DNA of 64,000 nucleotides from NCBI GenBank assembly GCA_037043015.1, contig CM073322.1, positions 27,556,364 through 27,620,363 of the forward strand, given 5' to 3'. This stretch comes from Bryum argenteum (Eukaryota; Streptophyta; Bryopsida; Bryales; Bryaceae). Both the position numbers and the translations under genes were made by a program. Below are positions 46,396 through 58,793 of this stretch, piece after piece. The notes under the pieces were generated by a model that saw only the letters and a list, made by a program, of their open reading frames with translations, was not told the origin of the DNA and did not search any database. How positions within the stretch are numbered: the stretch's first letter is position 1; each line of letters starts with the position of its first letter.

Positions 46396-49300
46396 ATGCC
46401 GCGAAATACAGCTGAGTATGATCAAAGTAGCAAGAGTGCTAGAAGTAAGAAGCGGAAAAAAAGAGTACCTGGGGGTCGCTTGTATTTCTCTAAAAAGCGA
46501 TCCAGTGCGAGGCAGATGAAGAACAGAGATAGTCGGGGCAGCGCAGTCGATATAGGCGATACAGCGAAGGCTTTACTTCCGATTTTAAAGAACTTGGGCT
46601 CGGATTCACAGATGGGGCGCGCTCGAACTACGTACACCAGGCGCAAGAATCAGGCATGGCTGCTCATACTCTCTAGTATCTGAGATTTAATGTTTGAAAA
46701 GGTATGCTAATTTGATAACACATATGCAGGATAGTGAGGGTGAGGTTGACAGGAGTCTCAACATGGAGAATCACAAAGATGAAACGAGCAGCAGCAAGGA
46801 CGATGATGAAGGTAAGCAGTATTCTAAACTAACATAGACAGGAACAATTTCGCGATAAATTGTTAGTTGAGGATTATTGCTCTTGGTAAATGTCCTTCTC
46901 GATGTACGTAATTACGATGGACAACAAAATCACTCGGCACGGAACATGGAGCTTCATGTCGAGTTGTACCCGTTGAGTCGATTGCGATCTTCCATGTTAA
47001 TGATCACAGCGGCCCATCATCATGGACATCGCACGAGGGAAAAGCAGCACAATCGTCCTCTCCATACCGGCGGCACATTAGGGAGCGCGAAATTCTCGCG
47101 GCAGCCTTCCGGCAGTGAACGTTGCTCGAGGCCAATCGTACCTTGGGCTGCCCTTTGCACAAAGGATTCTAGCAACTACTTTTCTCACAACCTCGATTTT
47201 TTTCACCGTTTCGAAGCACGCTGTGGGGTTTAGGGTTTCGGGGCACCTGAATCTGGTGTTAGTGCGATAGTGCTCTATCGACGCGGCTACGACGAGGCAC
47301 CTGCTTCAGCGAGGCACCTGCTTCATCGACGCACCTGCTTCATCGAGGTGGCGGCCGTCGCGGAGGCGGCAATCGCTTCATCGGGCCAGCGCCGGAGTGC
47401 TCTTGTGTGAGCTTCGGAAGCGGAACTCCTCTACCCACCAGCATCATTATCTCATCGAAGAGGCTCCGGAGTGGTGGCACAGGCCCTACTCATCATCCCG
47501 ACGGCGCAGTTGGAGTTAATTCGTGGGATAATCTCCTCGCCGGCTCCTGCTGCAGCTCGCAGCAACGTATTTCATCTCGCCGGCGCAGACGGCATCTCCT
47601 GGCCTTGGTCGGCTACTCGCCCCGGCGGAATCTGGAGGCACCTGAGTCGTCTCGACTGTGTAGTTGGAGTCGGCGATTGCTGTTTGAGCTTGACGGCAAG
47701 TGCTGCTTCATCTCGTACTCATAGCCGTTGCGGCACATCCGCCAGTCACTGCCACACAGGTCTGAGCGAACGAGTCACCGTTCGAGACAAACCCTAGGTT
47801 GCAGGATTCAATGGCAGATGATTAAATTGCAGCCTTGATTTCAGAACTGGTATTTATACCGAGCTTGGCCTCTAAGATTTTACTCTGATAAGTTTTATCC
47901 TCGTGGCTTTGCAGGTTCAAGGCCAGCAAGAAGTTTAGTGACCGTGTTTTCGTGTTTATGGGCGACTTAGAAAGTACCGTTGACTTCTCTGCAGGTCAAG
48001 CCATGACGCAAGGGTCGCCAGTCGATATGGACCATGCCACGTCGAAGAATGCATATGATGGATCGCCAGAACTTTCGGGAGAGGACGCCGAAGAAATGGC
48101 CTCACCTGGACCAAGTTCACCTGTCCAAGCTGGAGTCATTTGTATTCATGACACGCCAGAAACTACTCCTGGTAAGAGCATTGAACTCTATCATTTCATT
48201 CATTCTGTTGTAAATTTAGAAGGGCGGGTAATATGCCGGAACTAGAGAGATAGCCGGACTCGGGACAGTACGCCAGTCAAGTCCACTTTCGGTTATCGGG
48301 ACACTGCGAGGTCAGCATTCTATCACGAACGGCTTCCTACGACCTCTGTGGGATGGGGTTACATTCGAGCCTGCGACCACTGTGGGGTGGGGTGACATAC
48401 GAGCCTGTGACTATAGGCGTCACCGGCATTCAGAGCTCGAGGGTACGTATCACCTACCCGTGAATGTTCACATTTGTTTGATGACAGTAGGATGCGTATG
48501 TGGAATTTCAATAGTTGGTAAGGGAGTGATGGGTTGTTCATGGTTGGGTGTGGGCTGATAGCTTGCGGAGAGATGGGATGTGGATGTGTCACGAGAATGC
48601 AGGACGGTTTTCATGGGAATGATCTGGTGCGTGGATTGAAGTCGCAGATATCTTTGAACAAGTACCTAATGCTTCGACGTGCACGAAAATAGATGGGAGT
48701 GGCGGCACAGGCATTCGACAGCATCCACAAGCTACGCTCAATTCTCACGGGGTTCAAGGGAACTTGGAGTATTACTACGAAAGTGGCGGCACGGGCTTGC
48801 AGCTGCAAGAGTGAGAGGAGGATGTGAGCAAGCCGCTGTGATATTGAAGGCGGTGATTGCCGAGATGCTTACTCGGAGACACTGGCGCTTTAGTACTGAG
48901 TGGCGGCAGAGGCCCTACACACCATGCAGGGGTAAGTGATATGTGCATTTCAGTACTCGGATACATGGTGTCCAAATCTTTGGGTCGCGGCGTAGGTTCC
49001 AAGCTATGCTCACTGCTCCTAAAAGTTCTAACTGGACTATGCTTAGATTCTCGCGATGGCAGGAAGGCGATGCTGTGTAGGACCCCTGCCCAGCATGACT
49101 TCGAGAGCTCCAAGGTTTGCTCCTGAAAGCTGAGAGTCGCGGCACAAACATTCGACAGACACGGGGCTTCGAGAGGAGATGGAGCATGATGGCGAAAGTG
49201 GCGGCATGGGCTCGTAGCTGCATGCAGAATTTGTCGAAGGCGCTGTGAAAAGTGTGAGCTGGGGACTACAGAGGCTTGGTCGTGGACACTCGCGCAAGAG

Positions 49301-52300
49301 TCTATAGTGGCGGCAGAGATTCTACACAGCCTGCACAGGCTTGCCCATATGAGCATTCGAGTAAATGGGATGATTTTGTACGAAGCGTAAGGTCGCGGCA
49401 CAAGCTCAGAGCTGAGCTCAAAGCACCGTGACGTTGTCAGTTGATCACGGCAAGATGGCGAAGATGTCGAGCTGAGCAGAGCTGAGCTCAAAGCTCCTTC
49501 ACGTTGTCACTTGATCACGGCAAGATGGCGAAGATGTCGAGCACCACGAGGATTGATGGAGTGGCGGCACAGGCATCTGATAGGATCCACGAGCTACACT
49601 CAACTTTTACGAGGCTTCAGTAGTACATGAAGTGTTTCGACTCAAGTGGCGGCACTTAGGGGATGAGACACTGGCGCTTGAGTCTGGAGTGGCGGCACAG
49701 GCCGAAGACAGCATATCTGCGAGGGCTCAAAGGTACGGTTGAGCTACATGGGGTCGTGCATCGGTTAAATCATAGTATAATTGTGTTCGGAAGTTGCTGG
49801 CCGGGAGGGTTATAAGTGGCGGCACATGCCCTCGACCGCGTTCGCTTGTAGCCTCATCTGGTTCCCCTCGTGGAGTGCCGGCAGCGGCAGACCCACCTCA
49901 GCCCCGGCAGACCCATCTCAGACCCGGCATTCACATTACCAGCCCCGGCAGACACCCCCTTGGCTCCGAAAATCACTCATTTTGCTTCGTAAGGACTCTT
50001 CCAATGACGACTTGGCACGAATATTCCTGAATGAGTACCAACGTTGACTTTGATGGTAGCGGCAGTGGCTCATAAGGTGGGGGCAGTGGCTTCGAAAGTG
50101 GCGGCAGTGCCCTCGATCCTTCAATAAACTCGTCGCGGCGCAGGCTCCGTGGGTTGATGCTCAGGCGTCTTCCGTGCCGGCAGAGGTTCCGTGAGTGGCT
50201 GCACAAGGATCGGGTGTGGCGGCACGGGCTTCCTGCTCTACGTCAATTGTTTCAGTGGTCGCGCCACTGGCGTCCATGCTGCATCGGGGGTGGCTGTTCA
50301 TTACTCGTAAGTGGCGGCAGAGGCTTCGTGGCTGGCTACTATCACGTCGACTGTAGCGATACGGGCATTCATCGCTTCATAGGTCCACGCAGCCGCGTCC
50401 TTGCTGGAGACGTGATCGTCGCGGCACAGGCTTCGTTAGAGGCTGCACAGATGTTGATCGTGGCGGCACGGGCTTCCATAGCATCGTCACATGCTTCGTT
50501 AGACTCGGCATTGTCGTTGTTGAAGGAATGGACTTCGTCGCGGCACCTGCTTATAAGGTGGGTGCTCAGGAGTCGCCCGTGGCGGCACAGGTTCTAATTG
50601 ACGCTACTCATTGGTCGTTTGTCGCGTTACGAGCATTCTCCACAATGACACCTGCTTTGCTGATCAAGGCACTGACGTCTTTGCTGAACCAGCTCCGTCG
50701 CGGCACCGGCTTCGTGGGTGGATGCGCATAGGTCGTGTCAGCCGTGAATTGCTTCAACGGTCGCGCCACTGGCGTCCATGCTGCAAAGGCCTCATGCCGG
50801 CAATGGCATCGGGGTGGCTGTTCATTACTCGTAAGTGGCGGCAGAGGCTTCGTGGCTGGCTACTATCACGTCGACTGTAGCGATACGGGCATTCATCGCT
50901 TCATAGGTCCACGCAGCCGCGTCCTTGCTGGAGACGTGATCGTCGCGGCACAGGCTTCGTTAGAGGCTGCACAGATGTTGATCGTGGCGGCACGGGCTTC
51001 CATTGCATCGTCTCATGCTTCGTTAGTCTCGGCAATGTCGTTGTTAGAATGGACTTCGCCGCGGCACCTGCTTCTCAGGTGGGTGCTCAGGAATCGCCCG
51101 TGGCGGCACCTGCTTCTAATGTGGGCTACTCATTGGTCGTGGACTTCGCCGCGGCACCTGCTTCTAATGTGGGCTACTCATTGGTCGTTTGTCGCGTTAC
51201 GACGTCTTTGCTGAACCAGCTCCGTCGCGGCACCGGCTTCGTGGGTGGATGCGCATAGGTCGTGTCAGCGATCCCTGCCAATGAGACCGACATCCTCCAT
51301 CAGTGTGCCAGCAGCTACTGGGTTCATTGAAAACGAAAGTCCAGATCTGTCGGAAGGTAATTTACTTCGTTTTTACTTCTCATTCTATGGCTCTGATACC
51401 TTCTCGCAAATATCTCTTAAGCTTTTCACATAGGGAATTGTCCCGCTTCCAAACTTGCAAGCTTAATCATGTAACATCGTGTGCCCAGACAGCACAGATC
51501 TCTTGTTGATAGGATCATGTTTGTACATGTTCCGGCAAGGATGACCTCAATTTTTAGTTTAGTAATCAAATTAGCCGGAATGGATCCCCATCTTACATTT
51601 TTGATAGATTGACAGTGAACTCATGGCACGGGCTATCTTGGTGGCATTACAGGCTTCGATTAGCTCGGCACTGGCATCGAGAGTCGCATAGGGTCGCGGC
51701 ACTGGCATCGGAGAGAGGCACAGGCTTGCGCTAGAGTTTTCCTGAGTGGCGGCATTGTCCCTCGACAGCATCCGGATTTCGAGTGGCTTCACGGGTACAT
51801 GGTGTACCAAGCCGTATGCTTGCAGCTGCTAGACGCAGTCGCTGCTTTATTGCAAGAATTCGACTGTCGAGCACCCCCGTTGAGCAAGATTTCAGCTCCG
51901 ACAAGGTACGGAATAGATACCGTGGTCGTGCTTCCATTTCTTGATGAGATCAGGATGTGCCCGTTGTGCTTGGAAAGTGTGGGGCGGCCGAGGCACTTGC
52001 ACCTGGACGCTTGCGTATTCAGAGCCCTGAGTGCCGGTACAGGCTCCACATTGCATCCAGAATAGTCAAATTCTCCGCACTGACTATGTCGTGATGTTGG
52101 GATGCAGATCGTGATCTTGCCCGTCGTCAGCATGCCGAGATGTGCACAGAGCTTCACATGTACTTTGTGATCCGTTGCCTGAATGAAGGCACAAGTGCAA
52201 TAGGTGGTGCTTGCTAGATGCAGGCGATGAGAGTCAACTCCCCGCACGTGGCAACGTCATTCCAATTTCTCGTAGAGCTACGAATCCTGGCACACCTCTT

Positions 52301-55300
52301 CGGGAAACCAGCTGCACGTCTCGGAGGAGCTTGATTGCGATGTCCCGGCAAAGGGGCTGTTCGGTATTGCAATTACACAACCTCATTGTGTACCAACCTG
52401 AATGTATGTGTTGTTTTGCAGATGGTGGTGCTGATGACGCCATTGAGGAGGCGGAGGGCAACGTCTCGAAGGCGTCCGACGTTGCGAATGAAGGATGTCC
52501 ACCTGACGAGTTCCCTGCTCTCGAGATCGAGGAAGAAGAGCAAGCGGATGCTGACATTCTATCGGAGGCCGATGTGAACAAGGAGGTGAATAACCTTGTT
52601 AGTTCGGAAGCTGCAAAAAGTGTCTCAAAAATTCAGCAGTTGCGCTTCCAACCCGTTCACAAATCAAGGATGTGCATCCCGCTTTGTCGAATGTTGGGGC
52701 TGCCAGTTGTGAGGCCAGCAATGAAATCCGACATAGCCAGGCTCCAGGATCATTTTCGAGATGTCGGCTACGTTGAAGGTCAAGGAGTCTTTTACGTTGC
52801 GATCGAGAACGACAACAAAGAGCCAGGCAAGGTGAACACCGTGGACGTGACGGCTGAGATCGTCGCCTCGTGGAGCCCTAATTGGGTGAAGGTAAATGCC
52901 GAATTTGAAGAGTTCTTGCAAGCCGATCCCGATCTTCAGAAGTTTTCAGGGAAAATGTTTCACGTTTGGGACGGAAACCACCGGTTGGAGGCTTGGTACC
53001 CATACATCAACGCCGAGAAATCCCATGATCCATCATGGCATTTCAGAGTCGATTGCATCTTGCTAGACCTCAAAGGTGACAACATGACGGCGTTGACGGC
53101 GCTCCATGAAATAAACTGGTAAGTGCTAATTCCAACTTGTTCGTGGTATTTATCTTGCGTTTGTATTTTGCCTCATGTTGGAAGCAGGATGTTTCAAATG
53201 ACTTTCAATAACAACATTTTGTTCTAATTTGTTCCATGTGCAGGCGAGTGGAGAACAGTCATGTGCAGTTGAACCTTGTGCACAAGCTGTACCGGGTTCA
53301 GAGGATTGGGCGGCAAGATGTGTCCTACTTCAAAGGGATAATTACACCGGAGGAAGAAGCAGCATCCAACCTCAAAAACCTAACGAAGTCCACCTGGTTT
53401 AAGCTAACCGCAAGTGCACTTTGTAACGTCCTGTATCAGGTACAATTCTCTTACTTAAATGACACCAAATTTTTATTGAATCTCAACTTACAAGGGAATC
53501 ATTTTGCAGACGGAGTTCGCTCAAGAAGCAGCGAAGGCTGCCTCAGATTTTCGGCGTGATTGTCAGGCAGGCAAATACACAGCAGCAAGTATTCACGACG
53601 CTGTCAACAAACGAGTGCAGGAGAAGAAAACTTCGCTGTTGAGCGAGTTGAGGAAGCAGTTACCGATTTGCCACCCCGATAATACTCCCAGGTTCCTCGA
53701 ACTCATCAAGGAGCATTACGAGACGTTTCGGGAGATTGAGATGTCCCAAGAGAAACTGTGGTATTTTGCGATCTCAGCGATGGACATCGATACGAAGCTC
53801 CTTTGGTTGGAACGGTGGAACAAGCCTCCCAAGTTCCGCGAGAATCAGCGGTTTCCCAAGGTTGGGTTCAGTGAGCAGACATACCTCAATTTCCTGAACA
53901 AGGCGACGTGGTGGTCTCAGGTACCCAGTCCTTCGATTTTGCAATTCTATTTGGTCTCATGTTGCTGCCATATTTGTTTCTAACGATCCTTTGTGATGTG
54001 AATTACGCAGTTATCCATTGTTGTTGCAAAGGATTTCGAGGACGAGATGGACATGGGAAAGCAATTGGTAAACTACAACCCACCGGGTGTAGATGAGCCG
54101 GTCGACACAGTGAGCGAGTATGTCGAGAGGATGAGAATTGCGTTATGGGAGAACGCATTTTTCAGGGAATTCTCGATCAAAGACAAGGAGCTGAAGAAGG
54201 AAGGGGGAGGGAAGGGCGTTCACAAGAACAACCCTCCCGAGAAGCAGCCGAATTTCGAGAAGGCATCCTCAAGAGTGCTTTACCGGTATGTGAAGCATGT
54301 TCTTCTCCCGGTGAAGGCAATTTCAAAGTCTCCAACCAGCTTCGTGAACTACACGAACACGAGCGATGAGAAGTGTATGTATACTGCTGCGCAGCTGAAG
54401 GAGTACAAAAAGCAGCACTATGTACCATGCGGTTGGTACATGGACATGCCGAAGGGTATGTATCCTGAGTTCGAAGAAGACCTTCTTTCCAAGCTTGAGC
54501 CTGAGCTTATGAAGTTGAAGGCAGTCATAGACCTTGACGACAGTCAGGCCACCACGAGTCGGCGTAAGCGCAAACCCCGTCCTCCCGTGGTGTCCCCACC
54601 TGCTGCCGCCCCTCTGGATGCGAAGCTTGACAACGATACTCAACTGATTCCGAAGGAAGGTGCTCTCGAATTCGATAGACGGGCCAACACTCCCATCGAC
54701 GCCGATCTGTTCATTGAGGACCACTTTGAGAGCAGTCCTGCTCAAAATGAACGTGGTCCGCTACAGAAGAAAGCCCGCCTCGGTCATGTTTCGGGAAAGT
54801 CTTCTTCAATCGCTACCGATTCCATGATTGCAGCCGAAAGTTCCATGCTTCCGTCTGCAATTCGTGGGATGATGCTTGATATTCACCCAATCGGGGCGCC
54901 TACTGGCGCTCGTGTCAAAATAATCAACGACACGTTAGTGCGATGGTGGGATCTGAAGAAGATGACAGGCTCCTTTCCTGAGGAATTCGAGGTTGCGAAG
55001 AGCTTCCTTTCAGAGGTAAACAACTACTTTCTTGTTGAGTTCCATATCATGTATTCAAATGAAGTCATGCTGTAAACTGATACCTTTGAATGGCAGGTTT
55101 CCGTAGGTCGCCGCTTGTACTTCGAAGGCGTCCCCGAAGTCGGTCGGCCTGGCATAGATTTGATGCTAGCGGAGTACCCAGATGGTCTACGTGTTCCAGG
55201 AGTCTCCGATCCCGAGCACCAGATTCCCCGTTGGAATTCTGATCAAGAAACATTTTTGAAGACAATTGCTGAATTTGCTTACAGGTACCTGCATGACGAC

Positions 55301-57770
55301 GGCGCGATTGTAATCTTTTATCCAGATTCGTATGCCGTGCGTAAGAAGATCGAGGCGTTCACTTCGAACTTCAACCTCAAGATTGCGCTCGAGTGGAACA
55401 TCCTCAACTCGCTTCCTCTATGCAGCCCATTGAACCCTGCACGATCGGTAAGTTCTTCACAGACTTAGCTTTTTGAGTTAGCTTTTTATTTCTGTGATGA
55501 ATGTGTTAGTCATTGTACTGAAGCAATATTAGAGAATTGGTGGAACCTGGGCTTCTATTGGAATTTGCTGGGTCTCGTTCTAGAACTTGCCGGGAATTCC
55601 TTGAACCTTCGCCAGCTCCGGCAGCCTTGAAGCCAGCTCCAGCAGCCTTGATGCCCCGGCAACCAGCCCTCGTTTGTTGTGACTGAGATCCACCCTGCTG
55701 CAGTCCAATGCCGGTGGCGGCGTTGCCGTTGTAGTGCCGGTAGTCCCTCTCAATGATCCGGCAGTGCCTGGTAGTGCCGATAGTCCCTCTCAATGATCCG
55801 GCAGTGTCAGCATGCCGGGAATTCCTTGAACCTTCGCCAGCTCCGGCAGCCCTGAAGCCCCGGCAACCAGCCCTCGACGCACCACCTACTCCCGTCAGCA
55901 TGCCGGGAATTCCTTGAACCTTCGCCAGCTCCGGCAGCCCTGAAGCCCCGGCAACCAGCCCTCGACGCACCACCTACTCCCGTCAGAATGCCGGAATTCC
56001 TTGAACCTTCGCCAGCTCCGGCAGCCCTGAAGCCCCGGCAACCAGCCCTCGACGCACCACCTAGGTCTGCCCCCCTGCCGGCGTCGGCGTTGCTGTTGCT
56101 TGGCCGGCAGTGCCTCCTGACGCCCCGACAACCAGCCCTCGACGCACCACCTAGGTCTGCCCCCCTGCCGGCGTCGGCGTTGCTGTTGCTTGGCCGGCAG
56201 TGCCTCCTGAAGCCCCGGCACTGCTCTCTGTGAATCGGTTGGCTATCTCCACCCGTTCAGTTCGTCCGAGTTGAAGCTTCGTCAGCTGACGCCCCGGCAG
56301 CCATTGCAGCATGAAATTCTTAATAGCCTCGAACGATCTCCACCCGATCAGTTCGTCCGAGTTGAAGCTTCGCCAGCATGAGTCCCGTCAGCTGACGCCC
56401 CGGCAGCCATGGCAGCATGAAATTCCCAATAGCCTCGAACGATCTCCACCCGTTCAGTTCGTCCGAGTTGAAGCTTCGGCAGAATGAGTCCCGTCAGCTG
56501 ACGCCCCGGCAGCCATGGCAGCATGAAATTCCCAATAGCCTCGAACGATCTCCACCCGTTCAGTTCGTCCGAGTTGAAGCTTCGGCAGCATGAGTCCCGT
56601 CAGCTGACGCCCCGGCAGCCATGGCTAAAACCCCAGCCGAGCCTTGAAAGCCTCTCCAGTCCGTCGCTGGTGTAGCTCCGCCAGCCCTGAAGTCCCGGTA
56701 GCCCTTGTCGCCCGTGCAGCCACGGCAGTTCTCCGGCTTGGACACTTCATTTGGCACTGCCAGCCCTATTGCATATTTGCGAGCAATTGGAATTCTTGTT
56801 GGAAGTTTGTATTAAAGAGATGATTGACTTTTTATTATTAATTGCTTTCGGTTTGTCAGTACTAAATCATATCTTTTGATTTTATATGATGTGCAGACCT
56901 TTATCTCCAAAGTCGTCGTTATGGTGCGGGCGCTGCCATCTACTTGTCGTCGTCAGCCTATCCAGCTCGACATCAAACTCAATCCATTCACACCAGCCCT
57001 TGACCTGAACAAGCAAGACATGCTCTTCAACGCCATCGACGAGCAGAGTATTCTTCGGAGGAAGTCGGATGGCAAGCCATGGCGGGGTCCGAAACAACGC
57101 ACTGAGCTTTTTTTCAAGCCCCTCATTTATGGAATGTGTCCTGAGCGTGGCTTAGTACTGGACTTTGCGGCTTCGACGGGTTAGTGATCGGTTGCAAATT
57201 CTAATGAAAATTTTGTTCTTTCTTATTCGGAATTAGTCATTGAATTTATTGAATGAAACTAATTGTTGACTCTTATCTGGCCGCAGGCGCATCAGTACAG
57301 GCAGCGCGGTCTCTCAACCGCAACATTCTTGCTCTGGAGGGGGACCGCGAGATTTATACTGAGGTTCTCTTACCACTCACCGTCGAAGCGATGCCACCAC
57401 CAAACACACCGATTGCATCAAACGCAGGCAATGGCGACGACTCTCCAATCCGGGCTGAACATCGCGATGGATTTTGTGAGTGCGACTCAACTGCGTGATT
57501 GATTTTTGAAATTTGATAAGTGCTTCTTTCATTAATCTAATCATCTTGTGTGCTTTTTTGTGCAGTTTAGTGAGTGTCTTTGATAGACTCTCCTCACTTC
57601 AAATTAGTCCTCCAGTATCTTTTAGTCTTCCCTCGTACGCAGAAGGCTTAGCAGAGGCTTACGCCATAGTTTCCTCAGACTCCTCCCCGGATATTGTTCC
57701 GCGCTGGCCTCGTTATCATCCGGGGGTGAAGCGTTACTTGGACTTGAGTGCCTCGGAGTCTGACTCCTGA
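46396..57770 (+). CDS. ParB-like domain plus beta-class DNA methyltransferase-like protein (element 2)
   Basis: Multi-exon gene of >1,000 codons. Exons: 46396 to about 46680 (basic N-terminus, KKRKKR), 46730-46811, 47995-48171, 52422-53118, 53244-53439, 53510-53920, 54011-55015, 55097-55447, 56897-57179, 57287-57475 and a tail near 57566-57770. From 46730 to 57475 phases agree at every junction. The fourth exon carries KSRMCIPLCR and DGNHRLEAW (52970-52996), like ParB/sulfiredoxin-fold proteins. The C-terminus resembles bacterial beta-class N4-cytosine/N6-adenine methyltransferases: a motif IV position (LMLAEYPDG, EYPD at 55172-55183), then KPWRGP, LVLDFAASTG joined to ASV (motif I, AdoMet site) and ILALEGD. 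DPPY/SPPY and the glycines of FxGxG are altered, so activity is uncertain. After 57475 the splice phase meets a TAG, while a 67-residue frame stays open to 57770; a small indel or another last intron is likely. Confidence 0.8.
46812..47994. other. Intron of the element 2 methyltransferase-like gene
   Basis: 1.2 kb from GTAAGC to CTGCAG; the flanking exons join in phase 1 to give a continuous acidic segment. Short repeats occur near 47280-47350 (GAGGCACCTGCTTCATCGA-like words) and GGCGG-rich sequence follows. No independent gene is visible. Confidence 0.6.
48172..52421. repeat. 4.2-kb intron filled with degenerate GTGGCGGCA-type repeats and a ~190-bp duplication
   Basis: Between GTAAGA and TTGCAG the sequence repeats GTGGCGGCACAGGC and GTCGCGGCACAGGCTTC dozens of times at irregular spacing. 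A segment of about 190 bp beginning GTGGCTGTTCATTACTCG occurs twice nearly unchanged (about 50290-50480 and 50813-51003), and CGTCGCGGCACCGGCTTCGT recurs near 50695 and 51223. Open frames in this stretch follow the repeat and are not convincing genes. The flanking exons join in phase (codon GAT). Confidence 0.8.
55448..56896. repeat. 1.4-kb intron of GCCGGCAG-type tandem repeats
   Basis: Between GTAAGT and GTGCAG. Three units of about 85 bp with CCGGCAGCCCTGAAGCCCCG and CAACCAGCCCTCGACGCACC run from about 55815 to 56060. Two units with TCTGCCCCCCTGCCGGCGTC follow (about 56063-56220), then four units of about 120 bp with GATCTCCACCCGTTCAGTTC (about 56240-56625). Repeat type differs from the intron minisatellite of element 1. 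Confidence 0.85.
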
Positions 57771-58312
57771 GCATGTTTTTTTTGAGTTTACTATTCAGTA
57801 TTATGTGTTTTTTCTTATCTTATACCGCAGTTCATGCTACATTGCTTGAGACTAAAGAATCCGAATGTATCCAGTTTTAGTGTTATTAAACTCACCTTTT
57901 TCGTGTGACAGCGCACTACTACCACTGCTGCGAAGAAAGTCTAAACTCTCTATTTCTACAAGAAAGGCACTGCACAAGGAAGTTGAGAAGCATGCACTCG
58001 ATGTCATAAATCGTATCATTCTAGCATTGTCAAACGAGGCAGCGCTGGAAGTAATTTAGACATCAGCACTAGACATGTAATTTTTACATCATCTCCATAT
58101 AAAAAACAAGCATTCATGTGTTAATGTCTCATTGCATTCCAAATTTCCAACAAGTTCCCGATCATGTTTTAACCGCCCTCTACACACGAATCACAAAACT
58201 TTCAGATCATCTAATTCGTACTCAAGCATTACCAGTCATTTTCATTGCTTAGAGTCGTCAACCACATTGTCTACATTCAATTCACATAGCTTTATCACAT
58301 TCTTTCAAAGCT
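57771..58312. other. Region between the methyltransferase-like gene and ADD gene 3
   Basis: Mostly AT-rich and apparently the shared 3' region of two convergent genes. A short frame at about 57911-58059, preceded by a plausible TGACAG splice acceptor, codes for a helical-looking segment (VEKHALDVINRIILALSNEA). It could be a further last exon of the methyltransferase-like gene, but this is not established. Confidence 0.4.
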
Positions 58313-58793
58313 TCATGACGTACTAATATCTGTTTGTTCAAGCGCAATATATCCCCTCTGAAATGCCGCCTCATCTAGCAAACCATGCATATGTTCAGGA
58401 AAGCATACGAAACAAGTCCAGCAGATGTCTCCGGCCGCTATCACTTCTTCGATGAGGTCGTCACCATAATTACGAACGATGCACGTCGCGCACCAACATA
58501 ATTCGCAGCAACTGCACGCGATGAGATCGTCTGACTTTCCACACCAATAGCACGTATCGACATCCTTTGCCTACACAGAACCAATTCCCAATCAGAAGCA
58601 CCTCACAATTAATCGAACTCAAACCTGACCACCTTACATGCTCCTGAACGTCGTTGCTCCTCTCAATCCGATGCTCCAGAAATGCCACGCATATCGCACA
58701 CATTACAACGTCAAGTTCCGCATGAAAATCCAGGTCGTCCAAACTTTCTATTTCTTCCCCGCAAGCTGTGCATGTCAATGTCCTCTCCGCCAT
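58313..58793 (-). CDS. ADD-type zinc-finger protein 3
   Basis: Two exons on the minus strand, 58793-58638 and 58570-58313, intron with GTAAGG and TGTAG borders joined in phase 0; about 137 residues. The start is the Met of MAERTLTC. Zinc ligands: CTAC, a shortened middle with H(AELDVVM)CAIC, then in exon 2 CYWC, CSCC, CATC and CWTCFVC, again an ADD-like GATA plus PHD layout. VRNYGDDLIEEV parallels ARNKGDDYLKDM of ADD gene 1 and SNNKGDEYLVDI of ADD gene 2. The intron sits between the two finger halves as in gene 2. It lacks the HPRL motif of the other two, so it is the most diverged copy. It lies near the right end of the element and faces the methyltransferase-like gene. Confidence 0.8.

Noticed and set aside
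48359..51258. Several frames of 60-240 codons in the 4.2-kb intron
   Set aside because: They follow the GTGGCGGCA repeat, are present on both strands and lie inside an intron whose flanking exons join in phase.
52422..57475. MT-A70-type or DNMT (5mC) methyltransferase
   Set aside because: No PCQ or ENV motifs of 5mC enzymes; the motif IV before motif I order and the C-terminal LDFxxSTG...E pattern fit the beta class rather than MT-A70.
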